From contig NZ_JAGGPH010000016.1 of NCBI RefSeq assembly GCF_018613895.1, positions 124,001 to 188,000 on the forward strand: a DNA stretch of 64,000 nucleotides, read 5' to 3'. Shown here piece by piece: positions 49,048 to 59,842 of the stretch (within the stretch, counting starts at the first letter, position 1; each line of letters begins with the position of its first letter). The DNA is from Curtobacterium sp. ISL-83 (lineage in GTDB: Bacteria > Actinomycetota > Actinomycetes > Actinomycetales > Microbacteriaceae). A program made the position numbers and the translations under genes. The notes under the pieces were generated by a model, which was given only the letters and a program-made list of their open reading frames with translations, searched no databases and was not told where the DNA came from.

Positions 49048-50211
49048 TTACTTCAGGAAGTCGGGGACGTCGAGCTCGTCGTCGTCATCGTCGAAGGCCG
49101 GGTCGGCGGCACGCTGCGCGGGCGCGGCGTGCTCCTGCGACGCCCAGGACGGCGTGGAGGCCGTGGAGTCCTCGATCGCCGCGGTCGGGCCGCCGGCGGA
49201 GGACGATCCGCCCTCCGGGTCGACCCAGCTGGAGCGACGCTCCTTTTGCTGCTGCGTGGTGGGCTCTCCACCGTCGAAGCCCGCGGCGATGACGGTCACA
49301 CGGACCTCGTCGCCGAGGGTGTCGTCGATGACCGCACCGAAGATGATGTTGGCCTCCGGGTGGACGGCTTCCTGCACCAGGCGCGCGGCGTCGTTGATCT
49401 CGAAGATGCCGAGGTTCGACCCGCCCTGGATCGAGAGCAGCACCCCGTGGGCGCCGTCGATCGAGGCTTCGAGGAGCGGCGATGCGACGGCCAGTTCGGC
49501 GGCCTTGATCGCACGGTCCGCGCCACGGGACGAGCCGATGCCCATGAGGGCCGAGCCGGCGCCCTGCATGACGCTCTTCACGTCGGCGAAGTCGAGGTTG
49601 ATGAGACCCGGGGTCGTGATGAGGTCGGTGATGCCCTGCACGCCGGCGAGGAGGACCTGGTCGGCGGTCGCGAAGGCCTCGACCATCGAGATGCCGCGGT
49701 CGCTGATCTCGAGCAGGCGGTCGTTGGGGACGACGATGAGCGTGTCGACCTCGTCCTTGAGCGACGCGACGCCGTTCTCGGCCTGGGACTGGCGACGCTT
49801 GCCCTCGAAGCCGAACGGCTTCGTGACGACACCGATGGTCAGCGCACCGATCGACTTGGCGATGCGCGCGACGACCGGGGCACCACCCGTGCCGGTGCCG
49901 CCGCCCTCACCCGCGGTGACGAACACCATGTCGGCGCCCGCGAGGGCCTCTTCGATCTCCTCGGCGTGGTCCTCGGCGGCACGGCGGCCGACCTCGGGGT
50001 CCGCGCCGGCACCGAGGCCGCGCGTGATCTCCCGACCCACGTCGAGCTTGACGTCGGCGTCGCTGAGCAACAGCGCCTGGGCGTCGGTGTTGATCGCGAT
50101 GAACTCCACGCCGCGCAGGCCGAGCTCGATCATGCGGTTGACGGCGTTGACGCCGCCGCCGCCGACACCGACGACCTTGATGACGGCGAGGTAGTTGTGG
50201 TTCGTGGTCAC
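49048..50211 (-). CDS. ftsZ: Cell division protein FtsZ
   Basis: Tubulin-like GTPase that forms the division ring. The 387 residues begin with [19 protein letters not shown]; the GTP-binding tubulin signature is [13 protein letters not shown] (about residue 104), and the T7 loop [11 protein letters not shown] holds the catalytic Asp. A disordered, Ser/Ala-rich linker follows and ends with a C-terminal [14 protein letters not shown], the tail that binds SepF and other partners. GTG start; GGAGG lies 10 bases upstream. An AT-rich leader precedes it, so it has its own promoter besides read-through from ftsQ. Confidence 0.98.
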   Translation of the reverse strand: MTTNHNYLAVIKVVGVGGGGVNAVNRMIELGLRGVEFIAINTDAQALLLSDADVKLDVGREITRGLGAGADPEVGRRAAEDHAEEIEEALAGADMVFVTAGEGGGTGTGGAPVVARIAKSIGALTIGVVTKPFGFEGKRRQSQAENGVASLKDEVDTLIVVPNDRLLEISDRGISMVEAFATADQVLLAGVQGITDLITTPGLINLDFADVKSVMQGAGSALMGIGSSRGADRAIKAAELAVASPLLEASIDGAHGVLLSIQGGSNLGIFEINDAARLVQEAVHPEANIIFGAVIDDTLGDEVRVTVIAAGFDGGEPTTQQQKERRSSWVDPEGGSSSAGGPTAAIEDSTASTPSWASQEHAAPAQRAADPAFDDDDDELDVPDFLK

Positions 50212-50228
50212 GTCAGTCCGGCCTCCGG

Positions 50229-50280
50229 TTGAACTCTCAACCTCTACTTGAAGTTCAGAGTCTTTGCTGCTATTTGTGGT
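50229..50280 (-). promoter_or_regulatory. AT-rich leader/promoter region of ftsZ
   Basis: This patch is markedly AT-rich within a GC-rich genome and lies in the 195 bp ftsQ-ftsZ gap. It contains an inverted repeat, TGAACT (50230-50235) and AGTTCA (50252-50257), about 20-45 bp from the GTG start. It probably carries a promoter or regulator site, but no clear -35/-10 pair can be assigned. Confidence 0.4.
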
Positions 50281-50406
50281 GCTGCGACGACGCTACGGGT
50301 GCGCTCCGCGCCCTGTCGTGCCGCCACGCCGCGTGTCGTCGATCGCGTGGCGCAATTCGCGTCGCACGGGCGAGCGCTCGGGTCGGCGCGCGGGTCAGTG
50401 CTCGCG

Positions 50407-51732
50407 TCAGTGCTTCGCGCGGATGATGCCGTTGTCGGGGGCACTCACGTCGTACTCGACCGCCGTGCCCGGGTTCCGGGACGCGTGGTCCTTCACGAGT
50501 GCCGCCAGGAGCGCCGCCTTCGCGACCGACTCGTCCGGGCTTCCCCAGACGACCGTGGACTTGTCCTTCATGGTGAGCGTGACGTCGTCTGCCGTCGATG
50601 CCCTGACCGAGGCGACCTGCGCACGGACGGTGGAGGGCAAGGAGAGCACGACCTCGGTCATCGTGCGGAACACCGGCGACCCGAGCTTCGCCCGCCCTAC
50701 GTCGGCGACGGGCATCGTCGCGGGCTGCTTCGGCGACGACTGCACGACGATCCCCGCCGGGTCGACCAGGGAGTACGAGCTCCCGGTCTTCACCGCGACG
50801 ACGGGGGTCCGCTCGGTCACCGTCACGACGAGGGTGTGCGGCGGCGCCTCTTCCGTCACGTAGCTCTCGATGAGCGGGAACCCGGCGATGTCGCGCTTGA
50901 TCGCTCCGAAGTCGAGCCGTGCCAGGGGCGTGCCGATCTGGTCGGACAGTGCCTGGCGGAGCGCCGTCTGGTCCACCCGGTTCGTGCCCTTGATCTCGAT
51001 GCGCTGCAGCGCCATCAACGGTGAGAAGACGGCGACCAGGATCGACACCCCGAGCACCAGGACGACACCCGCTGCCGTGATCCACGCGGCTCGGCGGTGC
51101 CGGCTGCGGCGGGTGAACCGGCGGACCTCCGCGCGTTCGAGCAGCCGGCGGCGGCGCTTCGCGAGGCGCGCCTCGCGAGCGGTCTCGGCGGCGCGGACGC
51201 CGGCACCGATCGGCGCCTCGTCGTGGTGGTCCGGACGGGAGGCACGGTGCGGGTCGATGACGTCGGTGATCGTCGCGTCGTGGTCACCGTCGTCGATCCG
51301 GTCGGCGCCGTCGCCGTGGGCGCCGTCACGCGATGCCCGTGCGTCGGGGTCGCGGAACTCCTCGTCGGGGGTCAGCTCGCGGAGCCGTTCCGCGACGCTC
51401 GACAGGCCCTCGCCGAACCGGCGACCGGCGGCACCGGCGAAGACGCCGGCGCGTGCCCGAGGCGTCGCCGCGACGTCGGGTGCGGCCTCGTCGGTCAGGG
51501 GCCGGTCGGCCATCGCCCGGGCAGTGTCCGCGCCGAGGGTGTCGGGCGTGACCCCGTCGCCGACCGGACGGTCCGCGGACGACGCGCCCCGCGCCTCCAG
51601 GCCGTCGACCGGGCGTCCGCGGGACGGACGCCGCGCCCGGAACGGAGCACGACGCTCACCGCGCGGTGCCACCACCGCGTCGGCCTCGTCCGGCGTGGCC
51701 GGACGGTCGTCGAACCCCTCGGGACGCTTCAC
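50407..51732 (-). CDS. ftsQ: Cell division protein FtsQ/DivIB
   Basis: Bitopic divisome protein that recruits FtsL/FtsB and regulates FtsWI. The 441-residue protein has an unusually long N-terminal cytoplasmic region (about 210 residues) rich in Arg, Asp and Ala. One membrane helix follows ([20 protein letters not shown]), then the POTRA domain [21 protein letters not shown] with [11 protein letters not shown], and the beta domain ending [13 protein letters not shown]. The stop is just upstream of the ftsZ leader, and the start overlaps the murC stop by four bases. The long N-terminus is typical of this lineage but poorly conserved. Confidence 0.93.
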   Translation of the reverse strand: MKRPEGFDDRPATPDEADAVVAPRGERRAPFRARRPSRGRPVDGLEARGASSADRPVGDGVTPDTLGADTARAMADRPLTDEAAPDVAATPRARAGVFAGAAGRRFGEGLSSVAERLRELTPDEEFRDPDARASRDGAHGDGADRIDDGDHDATITDVIDPHRASRPDHHDEAPIGAGVRAAETAREARLAKRRRRLLERAEVRRFTRRSRHRRAAWITAAGVVLVLGVSILVAVFSPLMALQRIEIKGTNRVDQTALRQALSDQIGTPLARLDFGAIKRDIAGFPLIESYVTEEAPPHTLVVTVTERTPVVAVKTGSSYSLVDPAGIVVQSSPKQPATMPVADVGRAKLGSPVFRTMTEVVLSLPSTVRAQVASVRASTADDVTLTMKDKSTVVWGSPDESVAKAALLAALVKDHASRNPGTAVEYDVSAPDNGIIRAKH

Positions 51733-53165
51733 CGGGACAGCGCTCCGTCGTCCTGCAGGGCATCGTCCTGCAGGGCACCGAGGACCTGCGGGATGATGCG
51801 GTACACGTCACCGCAGCTGAGCGTCATGATGATGTCGCCGTCGTGCGCCACCGCGGCCGCGCGGGCGGAGGCCTCGGCCCAGTCGGGCAGGAACTCCACG
51901 CGGGTCTGGTCGTGGAAGCGCTCCTGCACCAGGGCGCCGGTCACGCCGGGCTCCGGGTCCTCGCGGGCACCGTAGACATCGAGCACGACGGTGTGGTCGG
52001 CGAGCTCCTCGTAGACCTTCGCGAAGTCACCGGCCATCAGGCGGGTCCGCGAGTACAGGTGCGGCTGGTGGATCGCGATGATCCGGCCGTCCCCGACGAC
52101 GTTCCGTGCCGCCTTGAGCGCGGCGGCCACCTCGGTCGGGTGGTGCGCGTAGTCGTCGTACACGGACACGCCGCGCTCGACGCCGTGCAGCTCGAAGCGA
52201 CGCTGCGTGCCGCCGAACGCCTCGATGCCGCGGAGCGCGTCCGAGGGCGCGACGCCGAGACCGACCAGGACCGCGAAGGCGCCGACGGCGTTGATCGCGT
52301 TGTGGCGACCGGGCACCCGGAGCGTCAGGTGGTGGGTCTCGCCGGCGGACCGGAAGTCGACCTCGACGCCGGCTGACTCGACGATGCGCTCGATCCGGAC
52401 ATCGGCGTCCGCGGCTTCGCCGAACGTGACGATCTCCGGCGCGTCCGGTCGTGCCCGGAGGCCCGCGGTCACGGTCTTCGCACCGGCGTCGTCGCTCGAG
52501 ATGACGACGCGCTCGGAGGCCTTCGCCGCGAACTCGACGAACGCGTCGATGAAGGCCTGCTCGCTGCCGTAGTGGTCAAGGTGGTCGGCGTCGACGTTCG
52601 TGACGAGCGCGACCGCGACGTCGTAGAGCAGGAACGAGCCGTCGGACTCGTCGGCCTCGACGACGAACAGGTCGCTCGTGCCGGGCGCCGAGCTCGTCCC
52701 GAGGGACTGGATGACGCCGCCGTTCACGAAGCTGGGGTCCAGCCCGAGCTCGACGAGGGCGGTGACGATCATGCCGGTCGAGGTGGTCTTGCCGTGCGCG
52801 CCGGCGACCGCGACCAGGCGGTGCTCGGCGATCAGCGCGGCGAGGGCCTGTGACCGGTGCAGGACGGGGAGGCCGCGGCGCTGGGCCTCGAGCAGCTCGG
52901 GGTTGTCGGGCCAGAGGGCGCTCGTCACGACCACGGTGTCGGCGTCACCGAGGTTCGCCGCGTCGTGCCCGATGTGCACGTCGGCGCCGAGGTCGCGCAT
53001 CGTGCCGGTCGTGCCGGACTCGCGCGCATCGCTGCCGGACACCCGGTGCCCGGCCGCGAGGAACAGCCGTGCGATGCCGCTCATGCCCGCACCACCGATG
53101 CCGATGAAGTGCACCGTCCCGAGGTCGTCGGGGATCGGCTGGGTCAGGTCGGGCTTGATCGTCAT
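51729..53165 (-). CDS. murC: UDP-N-acetylmuramate--L-alanine ligase
   Basis: Adds L-Ala to UDP-MurNAc, the first amino acid of the stem peptide. The 478 residues begin with the Rossmann motif [19 protein letters not shown]; the ATP P-loop is [13 protein letters not shown], the central block contains [20 protein letters not shown] with DHYGS, and the C-terminal domain has [16 protein letters not shown]. Start ATG 53163-53165 with a GGAGGAACC site. The tail has [17 protein letters not shown], a small duplication. It overlaps murG and ftsQ by four bases on each side. Confidence 0.97.
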   Translation of the reverse strand: MTIKPDLTQPIPDDLGTVHFIGIGGAGMSGIARLFLAAGHRVSGSDARESGTTGTMRDLGADVHIGHDAANLGDADTVVVTSALWPDNPELLEAQRRGLPVLHRSQALAALIAEHRLVAVAGAHGKTTSTGMIVTALVELGLDPSFVNGGVIQSLGTSSAPGTSDLFVVEADESDGSFLLYDVAVALVTNVDADHLDHYGSEQAFIDAFVEFAAKASERVVISSDDAGAKTVTAGLRARPDAPEIVTFGEAADADVRIERIVESAGVEVDFRSAGETHHLTLRVPGRHNAINAVGAFAVLVGLGVAPSDALRGIEAFGGTQRRFELHGVERGVSVYDDYAHHPTEVAAALKAARNVVGDGRIIAIHQPHLYSRTRLMAGDFAKVYEELADHTVVLDVYGAREDPEPGVTGALVQERFHDQTRVEFLPDWAEASARAAAVAHDGDIIMTLSCGDVYRIIPQVLGALQDDALQDDGALSR

Positions 53166-54334
53166 GGTTCCTCCGTGGTGCGTGCGGCGCGCTGCTCCGG
53201 GCTGGCCGGTCGCTCCGGGCTCGCCGGTCGCTCCGGGCTCGCCGGTCGCGCGGGGCGAGCCGGTCGCTCGGCGGCGTCGAGCACGAGATCCGTCATCCGG
53301 TCGGCGCCGTCCCGGTGGCCGACGCTGCCTGCACGCACCGTCATGTCGGCGATCCGGGCACGGTCCTGCAGGATCGTCAACAGCTGGAACGTCACCCAGT
53401 CCTGGTCGAATTCCTGATCGGCCACCAGGACCGCTCCACCTGCGGCGACGACGTCCTTCGCGTTGTGGCGCTGTTCGCCGTTGCCGACAGGGTACGGCAC
53501 CAGCACGCTGGGCAGCCCGACGGCAGTGAGCTCGCAGACCATGCCGGCACCTGAGCGGGAGACCACGAAGTCGGAGGCGGCGTACGCCAGGTCCATCCGG
53601 TCGCAGTAGGGCAGGACGTGGTAGCCGTCGAGGTCGCTCGGACCGATGTCCGACGCTGCGCCGACGACGTGCAGCACCTGCCACCCGGCGCCGACGATCG
53701 CCGCCGCGGAACGGTTGATCGTGCGGTTGATGCTCCGCGCCCCGGACGAGCCGCCGGTCACGAGCAGCACCGGGCGGTCGGCGTCGAGCCCGAACGTCGC
53801 CAGGGCCTCGGCACGGACGGCGCGACGGTCGAGGGACTCGATCTCACGTCGGAGCGGCATCCCGACCACCCGGCCGTGCCGCAGCCGCGTGTTCGAGAAC
53901 GTCAGGCCGACGTGGTCGGTGAGGAACGCGGCGAGACGGTTCGCCAGCCCCGGCTTCGCGTTCTGCTCGTGCACCACGATCGGGGTGCCGGTGCGCTTCG
54001 CCGCGATGTAGGCCGGTGCGGCCGCGTAGCCGCCGACGCCGAGGACGACCTCGACCTCGCGCTCGCGGATGATCTGCTCGGTGGTGCGGACCGCACGCCA
54101 GAAGGCGCCCGGGAACCGCAGTGCGGCAGCGTTCGGCTTCCGCGGGAACGGCAGGCGCGGGATCGTCAGGAGTTCGTAGCCGCGCATCGGCACGAGCCGG
54201 GACTCCAGGCCCTCGGCGGTCCCGAGCACCAGGACCTCGGCGTCGGGCCGACGCTCGGTCAGCCGGTCGGCGACGGCGAGCAGGGGGTTGACGTGGCCGG
54301 CGGTGCCACCGCCGGCGAAGAGGTAGCGGCTCAC
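53162..54334 (-). CDS. murG: UDP-GlcNAc--lipid I N-acetylglucosaminyltransferase
   Basis: Peripheral membrane glycosyltransferase that makes lipid II from lipid I. The 390 residues start [20 protein letters not shown] with the G-loop 1 motif. [19 protein letters not shown] (G-loop 2) and [15 protein letters not shown] (G-loop 3) follow, then [21 protein letters not shown] and the [13 protein letters not shown] segment. After residue 355 the tail is built of repeated RPASPE units, encoded by an 18-bp tandem repeat. GTG start at 54332-54334; it overlaps ftsW and murC by four bases. Confidence 0.96.
   Translation of the reverse strand: MSRYLFAGGGTAGHVNPLLAVADRLTERRPDAEVLVLGTAEGLESRLVPMRGYELLTIPRLPFPRKPNAAALRFPGAFWRAVRTTEQIIREREVEVVLGVGGYAAAPAYIAAKRTGTPIVVHEQNAKPGLANRLAAFLTDHVGLTFSNTRLRHGRVVGMPLRREIESLDRRAVRAEALATFGLDADRPVLLVTGGSSGARSINRTINRSAAAIVGAGWQVLHVVGAASDIGPSDLDGYHVLPYCDRMDLAYAASDFVVSRSGAGMVCELTAVGLPSVLVPYPVGNGEQRHNAKDVVAAGGAVLVADQEFDQDWVTFQLLTILQDRARIADMTVRAGSVGHRDGADRMTDLVLDAAERPARPARPASPERPASPERPASPEQRAARTTEEP
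53194..53265. repeat. 18-bp in-frame tandem repeat in the 3' end of murG
   Basis: Units at 53194-53211, 53212-53229, 53230-53247 (the last two identical, GCTCCGGGCTCGCCGGTC) and a diverged fourth at 53248-53265. Because 18 is a multiple of three, copy number changes only lengthen or shorten the (RPASPE)n tail of MurG without a frameshift. Confidence 0.85.
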
Positions 54335-55737
54335 CGCGGGACTCCGTTCCTGGCCGGGCGGCCGGTGCGGGCAGCGGGGTCGATCTGAGCGGCGGCGCCG
54401 GTCCGGGGATCGGTGCCGCTCCGGGCGGCGGAACCCGTCCGGGTGGCGCGGCCCGTCCGCGCTGCGAGGTCCGTCCGGGTCGGCATCTGGTTCTTGGCCG
54501 GGAGCTCCCGCGCGAACGAGAGCACGACGCCGATCGCGACAAGGGTCATGATGAGTGCCGAACCACCGGCTGAGATGAGCGGGAGTGGCACGCCGAGGAC
54601 CGGCAGCAGGCCGAGCACCACGGCGATGTTCACCAGGGCCTGCCCGATGATCCACGCGAGCACCCCGCCCGTGACCGTCTTCACGAAGGGATCGTTCGAC
54701 TGCCGGATGATCTTGATCATGCTGATCGCCAGCACCACGAAGAGGCCCAGGACGACGACCGCCCCGACCAGGCCGAGTTCCTCGCCGATGATCGCGAAGA
54801 TGTAGTCGTTGTCCGCCTCGGGCAGCCACGACCACTTGGCCTTGGAGTTGCCGAGCCCGACGCCGAACACCCCGCCGGACGCCAGTGCCCACATGCCGTG
54901 GACCGGCTGCCAGCAGAGGTCCTGGTACTGACTCGTGTCGGTGCACCCGGACAACCAGGCGCTGATGCGGGTCGACCGGGAACTCGACGCCATCGTCACG
55001 AACGGCAGCATCACCGCGATCGCGCCCACGCCGACCAGCAGGTGCTTCGCACGGGCACCGCCGACGTACAGCGCGCCGAACACCAGGATCATCATGATCA
55101 TCGCGGTGCCCTGGTCGCCACCGACCAGGACCAACCCGATCGACCCGAGGCTCGCGATCCCGATCGGGATGAAGACCTCTTTCCAGTCGTCGAGCTTGTC
55201 CCGCTTGACGTACATGATCGCGCCGATGCCGAGCACGAGCGCGAGCTTCAGGATCTCGGACGGCTGCGCGGTGAACGACCCCACCTTGATCCAGTTCCGG
55301 TTGCCCTGGATCGAGTAGCCGAGCGGCGTGAGGACCACGAGGGCCTGCACGACCAGGCCGATGCCGACGATCCACATCGCCCAGCGACGCCAGAACCGGG
55401 CGGGCAGGCGGCTCGCGATGAGCATGAGCGGGACACCCAGGACCGCGTACAGCCCCTGGCGCGACGCGGCACCGAAGAAGTCGTGCGTCGCCGCGTACTG
55501 CTCGACGCTCGACGACGACAGGACCATCACGACGCCGAAGACGACGAGGAACAGGGTGACGCCGAGGATCGTGTAGAACGTGCTCGACTCCGCGACGAAC
55601 ACGTTCTTGACGGCGACGACCGCGCCGTTCGTGCGTCGGGCGGCCGTGCTCGGGGCGCTCATCGTCGTCCGGCTGCGTGCGCCGCGGGTCCCCGCAGCGC
55701 TACGGCCGTTCGCCGGAAGGTCGGTCGGTGTCGCCAT
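54331..55737 (-). CDS. ftsW: SEDS-family peptidoglycan glycosyltransferase FtsW
   Basis: Polymerises lipid II glycan strands at the septum together with FtsI. The 468-residue protein has ten membrane helices. GNRNWIKVGSFTAQPSEILKL and GLVLVGGDQGTAMIMMIL contain residues essential in SEDS proteins. A large extracellular loop between helices 7 and 8 includes the segment VHGMWALASGGVFGVGLGNS with KAKWSWLPEADNDYIFAIIG. The cytoplasmic C-terminal tail is degenerate (RTG.A repeats, 40 residues). Start ATG 55735-55737 with GGAGGG upstream; overlaps murD by 38 bp. Confidence 0.95.
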   Translation of the reverse strand: MATPTDLPANGRSAAGTRGARSRTTMSAPSTAARRTNGAVVAVKNVFVAESSTFYTILGVTLFLVVFGVVMVLSSSSVEQYAATHDFFGAASRQGLYAVLGVPLMLIASRLPARFWRRWAMWIVGIGLVVQALVVLTPLGYSIQGNRNWIKVGSFTAQPSEILKLALVLGIGAIMYVKRDKLDDWKEVFIPIGIASLGSIGLVLVGGDQGTAMIMMILVFGALYVGGARAKHLLVGVGAIAVMLPFVTMASSSRSTRISAWLSGCTDTSQYQDLCWQPVHGMWALASGGVFGVGLGNSKAKWSWLPEADNDYIFAIIGEELGLVGAVVVLGLFVVLAISMIKIIRQSNDPFVKTVTGGVLAWIIGQALVNIAVVLGLLPVLGVPLPLISAGGSALIMTLVAIGVVLSFARELPAKNQMPTRTDLAARTGRATRTGSAARSGTDPRTGAAAQIDPAARTGRPARNGVPR

Positions 55738-57265
55738 CGGCGCTTCCCTCCAGGTGCTCGTGGACCGCCGTCGCGAAACGACGCCCCCGGTCCGCGTAGG
55801 AACCGAACTGGTCGAACGACGCGGCTGCCGGGGCGAGGAGGACCGTGTCGCCCGGTCTCGCGACCGATGCGGCATGCCGGACCGCCTCGGGCATGACCTG
55901 ATCAGTGTCCGACGCCTCGACCTGCAGGACCGGTACCCCGGGCGCGTGTCGCGCGAATGCCTCCAGGACGGGGGTCCGATCGGTGCCGATCACGACGACC
56001 CCGCGCACGTCCGCGCCGAATCGAGCGACGAGCGCGTCGATGTCGACGCCCTTGAACAGGCCACCCACGATCCAGACGACCTTGTCGAACGACGCCAACG
56101 AGGCCGTGGCCGCGTGCGGGTTCGTCGCCTTCGAGTCGTCGACCCACGCGACGCCGTCGGCCGAGGCGACGAGTTCCGTGCGGTGGTGGTCGGCGCGGAA
56201 CGACCGCACGGCGGTGCGGATGTCGTGGGGCGGCACGGCGCCCGCCCGTGCGAGTGCCGCCGCGGCGAGCACGTTCATGGTCATGTGCGGGCTCGCGAGA
56301 CCGGCTTCCTCGAGGTCCGCGATGGTCGCGAGCTCGAGGGCGCTGTTCCGGCGGTCGTCCCCGAAGGCACGGTCGCACAGGACGTCGTCGACGATCCCGA
56401 CGTCGCCGGGCGCGGGCACGCCGGGCGTGAAGGCGACGGCGCGGCAGCCCTCCACCACGTCGGCCTCCTCCACCATGTGGCGGGTGACCTCGTCGGTCGC
56501 GTTGTACACGCACGCGAGCACGGTGCGCTCGTAGACCTTCGCCTTGGCCGCCCGGTACGCCTCAGCCGAGCCGTGCCACTCCAGGTGGTCGTCGGCGATG
56601 TTGAGGCAGGCGCTCGCGAGCGGCACCACCGCGCCGTCGCCGGACGTCGGCATGTAGTGGAGCTGGTGGCTCGAGAGCTCGACCACGAGCACGTCGAAGC
56701 CGTCCGGGTCGCGGACGACGTCGAGCACCGGCACGCCGATGTTCCCGCAGGCGACGGCCCGGAGACCCGCGGCCTCGTACATGGCGGTCGTCAGCTGGGT
56801 GGTCGTGGTCTTGCCGTTCGTCCCGGTGATCGTGACCCACGGCGCTGCCACGGGACCCCGGACGACCTTGTCACGCACCCGCCACGCGAGCTCGATGTCG
56901 CCCCACACCACGCTGTTCGCCACCGACCACTCGACCGTCGCGTTGTGCGGCGGCAGCCCGGGCGAGACCACGACGACGTCGGGCGCCTGCTGCTCGAGCT
57001 CGGGCGGGACCCGGTCGAGCGGCGTCTGGACGAACGTGGCGCCGATCACGTCGAGCAGCTCGACGCTGTCCGCCGGGGCGTCCGTCGAGTACACCGTGAC
57101 GGTGCTGCCCAGCTCGACCAGGGTGTCGGCGACGGAGAAGCCGGTCGCACCGAGTCCGAGGACGGCGACGTCGAGTCCCTTCCACCCCTCGGAGTACCAG
57201 CTGTCGAGGGAGGTCAGGCGATCAGCCAACGCGCGCGATCCATTCGAGGTAGAAGAGTCCGACAC
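55700..57265 (-). CDS. murD: UDP-N-acetylmuramoyl-L-alanine--D-glutamate ligase
   Basis: Adds D-Glu, the second stem-peptide residue. Up to 521 residues. Motifs: [20 protein letters not shown] (UMP/Rossmann domain), ATP loop [24 protein letters not shown] block, and [19 protein letters not shown] with the carbamylated-Lys/phosphate-binding residues. The open frame begins at GTG 57263-57265, overlapping mraY by 44 bp; a TTG at 57227-57229 ([18 protein letters not shown]) matches the usual MurD N-terminus better and overlaps mraY less. Neither has a clear ribosome site. Confidence 0.94.
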   Translation of the reverse strand: MSDSSTSNGSRALADRLTSLDSWYSEGWKGLDVAVLGLGATGFSVADTLVELGSTVTVYSTDAPADSVELLDVIGATFVQTPLDRVPPELEQQAPDVVVVSPGLPPHNATVEWSVANSVVWGDIELAWRVRDKVVRGPVAAPWVTITGTNGKTTTTQLTTAMYEAAGLRAVACGNIGVPVLDVVRDPDGFDVLVVELSSHQLHYMPTSGDGAVVPLASACLNIADDHLEWHGSAEAYRAAKAKVYERTVLACVYNATDEVTRHMVEEADVVEGCRAVAFTPGVPAPGDVGIVDDVLCDRAFGDDRRNSALELATIADLEEAGLASPHMTMNVLAAAALARAGAVPPHDIRTAVRSFRADHHRTELVASADGVAWVDDSKATNPHAATASLASFDKVVWIVGGLFKGVDIDALVARFGADVRGVVVIGTDRTPVLEAFARHAPGVPVLQVEASDTDQVMPEAVRHAASVARPGDTVLLAPAAASFDQFGSYADRGRRFATAVHEHLEGSADGDTDRPSGERP

Positions 57266-58325
57266 CGGCCGCGACGCAGAGCCCCGCGATGATCCAGAAC
57301 CGGACGACGACGGTCACCTCGGCCCACCCCTTCAGCTCGAAGTGGTGGTGCAGCGGACTCATCCGGAAGATCCGCTTGCCGTGGGTGATCTTGAAGTACG
57401 CCCGCTGCAGGATGACCGACCCGGTGACGATGAAGAACAGACCACCGATCAGGATGAGCAGCAGCTCGGTGCGGCTGAGGATCGCGAGTCCGGCCAGGGC
57501 ACCGCCGAGGCCGAGCGACCCGGTGTCACCCAGGAAGATCTGCGCCGGCGAGGTGTTGTACCAGAGGAAGCCGATCAGCCCACCGCAGACCGCTGCCGCG
57601 ACGACGGCGAGGTCGAGCGGGTTGTTCACGGTGTAGCAGGCGTGTGCGGTGTTCGCGTCGAGCCGGGCGCCGCCGCAGATCTGGTTCGACTGCCAGAAGC
57701 CGATGATCACGTACGACCCGATGGCCAGGATGCTCGAACCGGTGGCCAGGCCGTCCAGTCCGTCGGCCACGTTCACGCCGTTCGACGTGGAGACCGTCAG
57801 CAGCACGATCCACGCGAGGAACAGGATGGTGCCGATCACGGTGCCGAGCGCCATGAAGTCGAGCCACGGGATGTCCCGGATCGCCGACACCATGGTGGAC
57901 GCCGGGGGCTTCCCGTTCGACGTCGGCACCACGAGCGCGATCGTCGCGAAGATGACCCCGACGATGACCTGACCGAGGACCTTCGCCCACCCGCCGAGCC
58001 CGAGACTCCGCTGCCGCCGTACCTTCAGGAAGTCGTCGATGAACCCGACGAACCCGAGGCCGACCATCAGGAACAGGACGAGCAACCCGGAGAGCGTGAT
58101 CGAGTCGCGCCCGACCAGGTGCCCGACGAAGTACCCGATGACGGCGCCGATGATGAGCACGATGCCGCCCATCGTTGCGGTCCCGCGCTTGGTGTGGTGC
58201 GACTGCGGTCCGTCGTCACGGATGAACTGTCCCCACCCGAGTCGGTGGAACAGCTTGATGAAGAACGGCGTGAGCAGCAGTGTGAACACCAGCGACACGG
58301 CGCCGGCGACCAGGAGCGCGATCAT
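57222..58325 (-). CDS. mraY: Phospho-N-acetylmuramoyl-pentapeptide transferase
   Basis: Transfers phospho-MurNAc-pentapeptide to undecaprenyl phosphate, giving lipid I. The 367 residues form ten membrane helices. Family motifs: [33 protein letters not shown] with the Mg-binding Asp-Asp, [33 protein letters not shown] with catalytic Asp, and [20 protein letters not shown]. Start ATG 58323-58325 with GGAGGTG ten bases upstream; overlaps murF by four bases. Confidence 0.98.
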   Translation of the reverse strand: MIALLVAGAVSLVFTLLLTPFFIKLFHRLGWGQFIRDDGPQSHHTKRGTATMGGIVLIIGAVIGYFVGHLVGRDSITLSGLLVLFLMVGLGFVGFIDDFLKVRRQRSLGLGGWAKVLGQVIVGVIFATIALVVPTSNGKPPASTMVSAIRDIPWLDFMALGTVIGTILFLAWIVLLTVSTSNGVNVADGLDGLATGSSILAIGSYVIIGFWQSNQICGGARLDANTAHACYTVNNPLDLAVVAAAVCGGLIGFLWYNTSPAQIFLGDTGSLGLGGALAGLAILSRTELLLILIGGLFFIVTGSVILQRAYFKITHGKRIFRMSPLHHHFELKGWAEVTVVVRFWIIAGLCVAAGVGLFYLEWIARVG

Positions 58326-59842
58326 TCGGTGACACCTCCGAGGCGGTCGCCGAGGAACCGCAGCTCGGCCGACTTCGAGGACTTGACGAGGACGACGTCG
58401 CCGGGGCGGAGCATCTCCTCGACGGCGCGGACGGCGTCGTCGACGTCCTCGACGTAGACGGACTCGCCGTCCCACGATCCCTCGAGGGTGGCGGCCTGGT
58501 GGATCGGGCGAGCGCCGCGGCCGACGACCACGAGCTGCCCGATGCCGAGACGGACGACGAGGCGACCGATGCGGTCGTGCTCCTCGACGGAGAACTCGCC
58601 GAGCTCGGCCATCTCGCCGAGGACGGCGACGGTCCGCTCCCCCGGGCGCACGATCTGCGCCAGGGTGCGGAGGGCGGCCGCGGTCGAGTCCGGTGACGCG
58701 TTGTACGCGTCGTTGATCACGGTGACGCCATCCGGGCCGCCGGGCATGAGCTCCATGCGCCAGCGCTCGGCACGCGTCATGGAGGCGAGTGCCTCGGCTC
58801 CGGCCGCGAGGGGCACGCCCCACAGGTGCGCGACCGTCAGTGCGGCGGACGCGTTCATCGCGTGGTGCTCACCCAGGATGGCGAGGCGGACGTCGACGGT
58901 CTCGGGGAGGTGATCCGTTCCTCCAGGCAGGGTTGCTTGTGCGGAGTGCTCCCCTTCCCGACGGACGGGAGGCGCGGTGAGCGTGAAGCGGGTGCCGCTG
59001 CGGTCCGTCTCGATGCCGCTGATGCGGTAGTCGGCGTCCGCCGACGTGCCGAAGCCGACCACCTGGGCGGCCGTGACGGCACGCATCGACGCGACCCGGT
59101 CGTCGTCCACGTTGAGGAGCGCCGTCGCCGACGCGGGCAGGTCGGTGACCATCTCGGACTTCGCGCGCTGCGTCGCCTCGATGCCACCGAACTCACCGGC
59201 GTGCGCGAGGCCCACCTTGAGCACCGCACCGACGTCGGGCCCGGCGATCGAGACGAGCTTCGCGATGTGACCGACGCCGCTCGCCCCCATCTCGACGACG
59301 AGGTACCGGGTGTCGTGGGTGATCCGGAGCATCGAGATCGGGGCGCCGACGTGGTTGTTGAACGACCCCTGGGGCGCGACGGTCTCGCCGTGCTGCTCGA
59401 GGATCGTGCGGAGCATGTTCTTCGTGCTCGTCTTGCCGTTGGAGCCGGTGATCCCGACGACGTGCAGCGGAGCGGGCGCACCGGACTCGTCGACACGGTC
59501 GGCGCTGCTGGCACGGACGCGCGCGACGACCTCGTGCGCGAGCGCGGCGAGGGCGGCGTAGCCGTCGGCGACGACGATCTGGGGAGCGGTCGTCTCGACC
59601 AGTTCGGGCGTGACGACGAGCGCGGCACCGGCCTCGGTCGCGGCCGGGACGAACCGGCGGCCGTCGGTGACTTCGCCGGGCAGGGCGAAGAACACGCTGC
59701 CCGGACGGACCAGGCGGGAGTCGGTCTCGACCGTGCCGTCGACGACGAGGTCGCCCGGGGCGGCGACGTCGGTTGCCTGCGCACCGGCGAGCAACTCGCC
59801 GTCGACCGCGGTGGCGATCTCGGCGAGGGTCATGGGGATCAT
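58322..59842 (-). CDS. murF: UDP-N-acetylmuramoyl-tripeptide--D-alanyl-D-alanine ligase
   Basis: Adds D-Ala-D-Ala to complete the stem peptide. The 506 residues include the N-terminal domain with [23 protein letters not shown] loop [19 protein letters not shown] and [37 protein letters not shown] and [20 protein letters not shown] complete the pattern. The segment at 58921-58980 ([20 protein letters not shown]) is a lineage insertion that embeds one copy of the 12-mer CGGACGGGAGGC. Four-base overlaps join it to murE and mraY. Confidence 0.97.
   Translation of the reverse strand: MIPMTLAEIATAVDGELLAGAQATDVAAPGDLVVDGTVETDSRLVRPGSVFFALPGEVTDGRRFVPAATEAGAALVVTPELVETTAPQIVVADGYAALAALAHEVVARVRASSADRVDESGAPAPLHVVGITGSNGKTSTKNMLRTILEQHGETVAPQGSFNNHVGAPISMLRITHDTRYLVVEMGASGVGHIAKLVSIAGPDVGAVLKVGLAHAGEFGGIEATQRAKSEMVTDLPASATALLNVDDDRVASMRAVTAAQVVGFGTSADADYRISGIETDRSGTRFTLTAPPVRREGEHSAQATLPGGTDHLPETVDVRLAILGEHHAMNASAALTVAHLWGVPLAAGAEALASMTRAERWRMELMPGGPDGVTVINDAYNASPDSTAAALRTLAQIVRPGERTVAVLGEMAELGEFSVEEHDRIGRLVVRLGIGQLVVVGRGARPIHQAATLEGSWDGESVYVEDVDDAVRAVEEMLRPGDVVLVKSSKSAELRFLGDRLGGVTE

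Noticed and set aside
53194..53265. Possible CRISPR or intergenic repeat
   Set aside because: The 18-bp units lie inside murG, in frame, with no spacers; it is a coding minisatellite.
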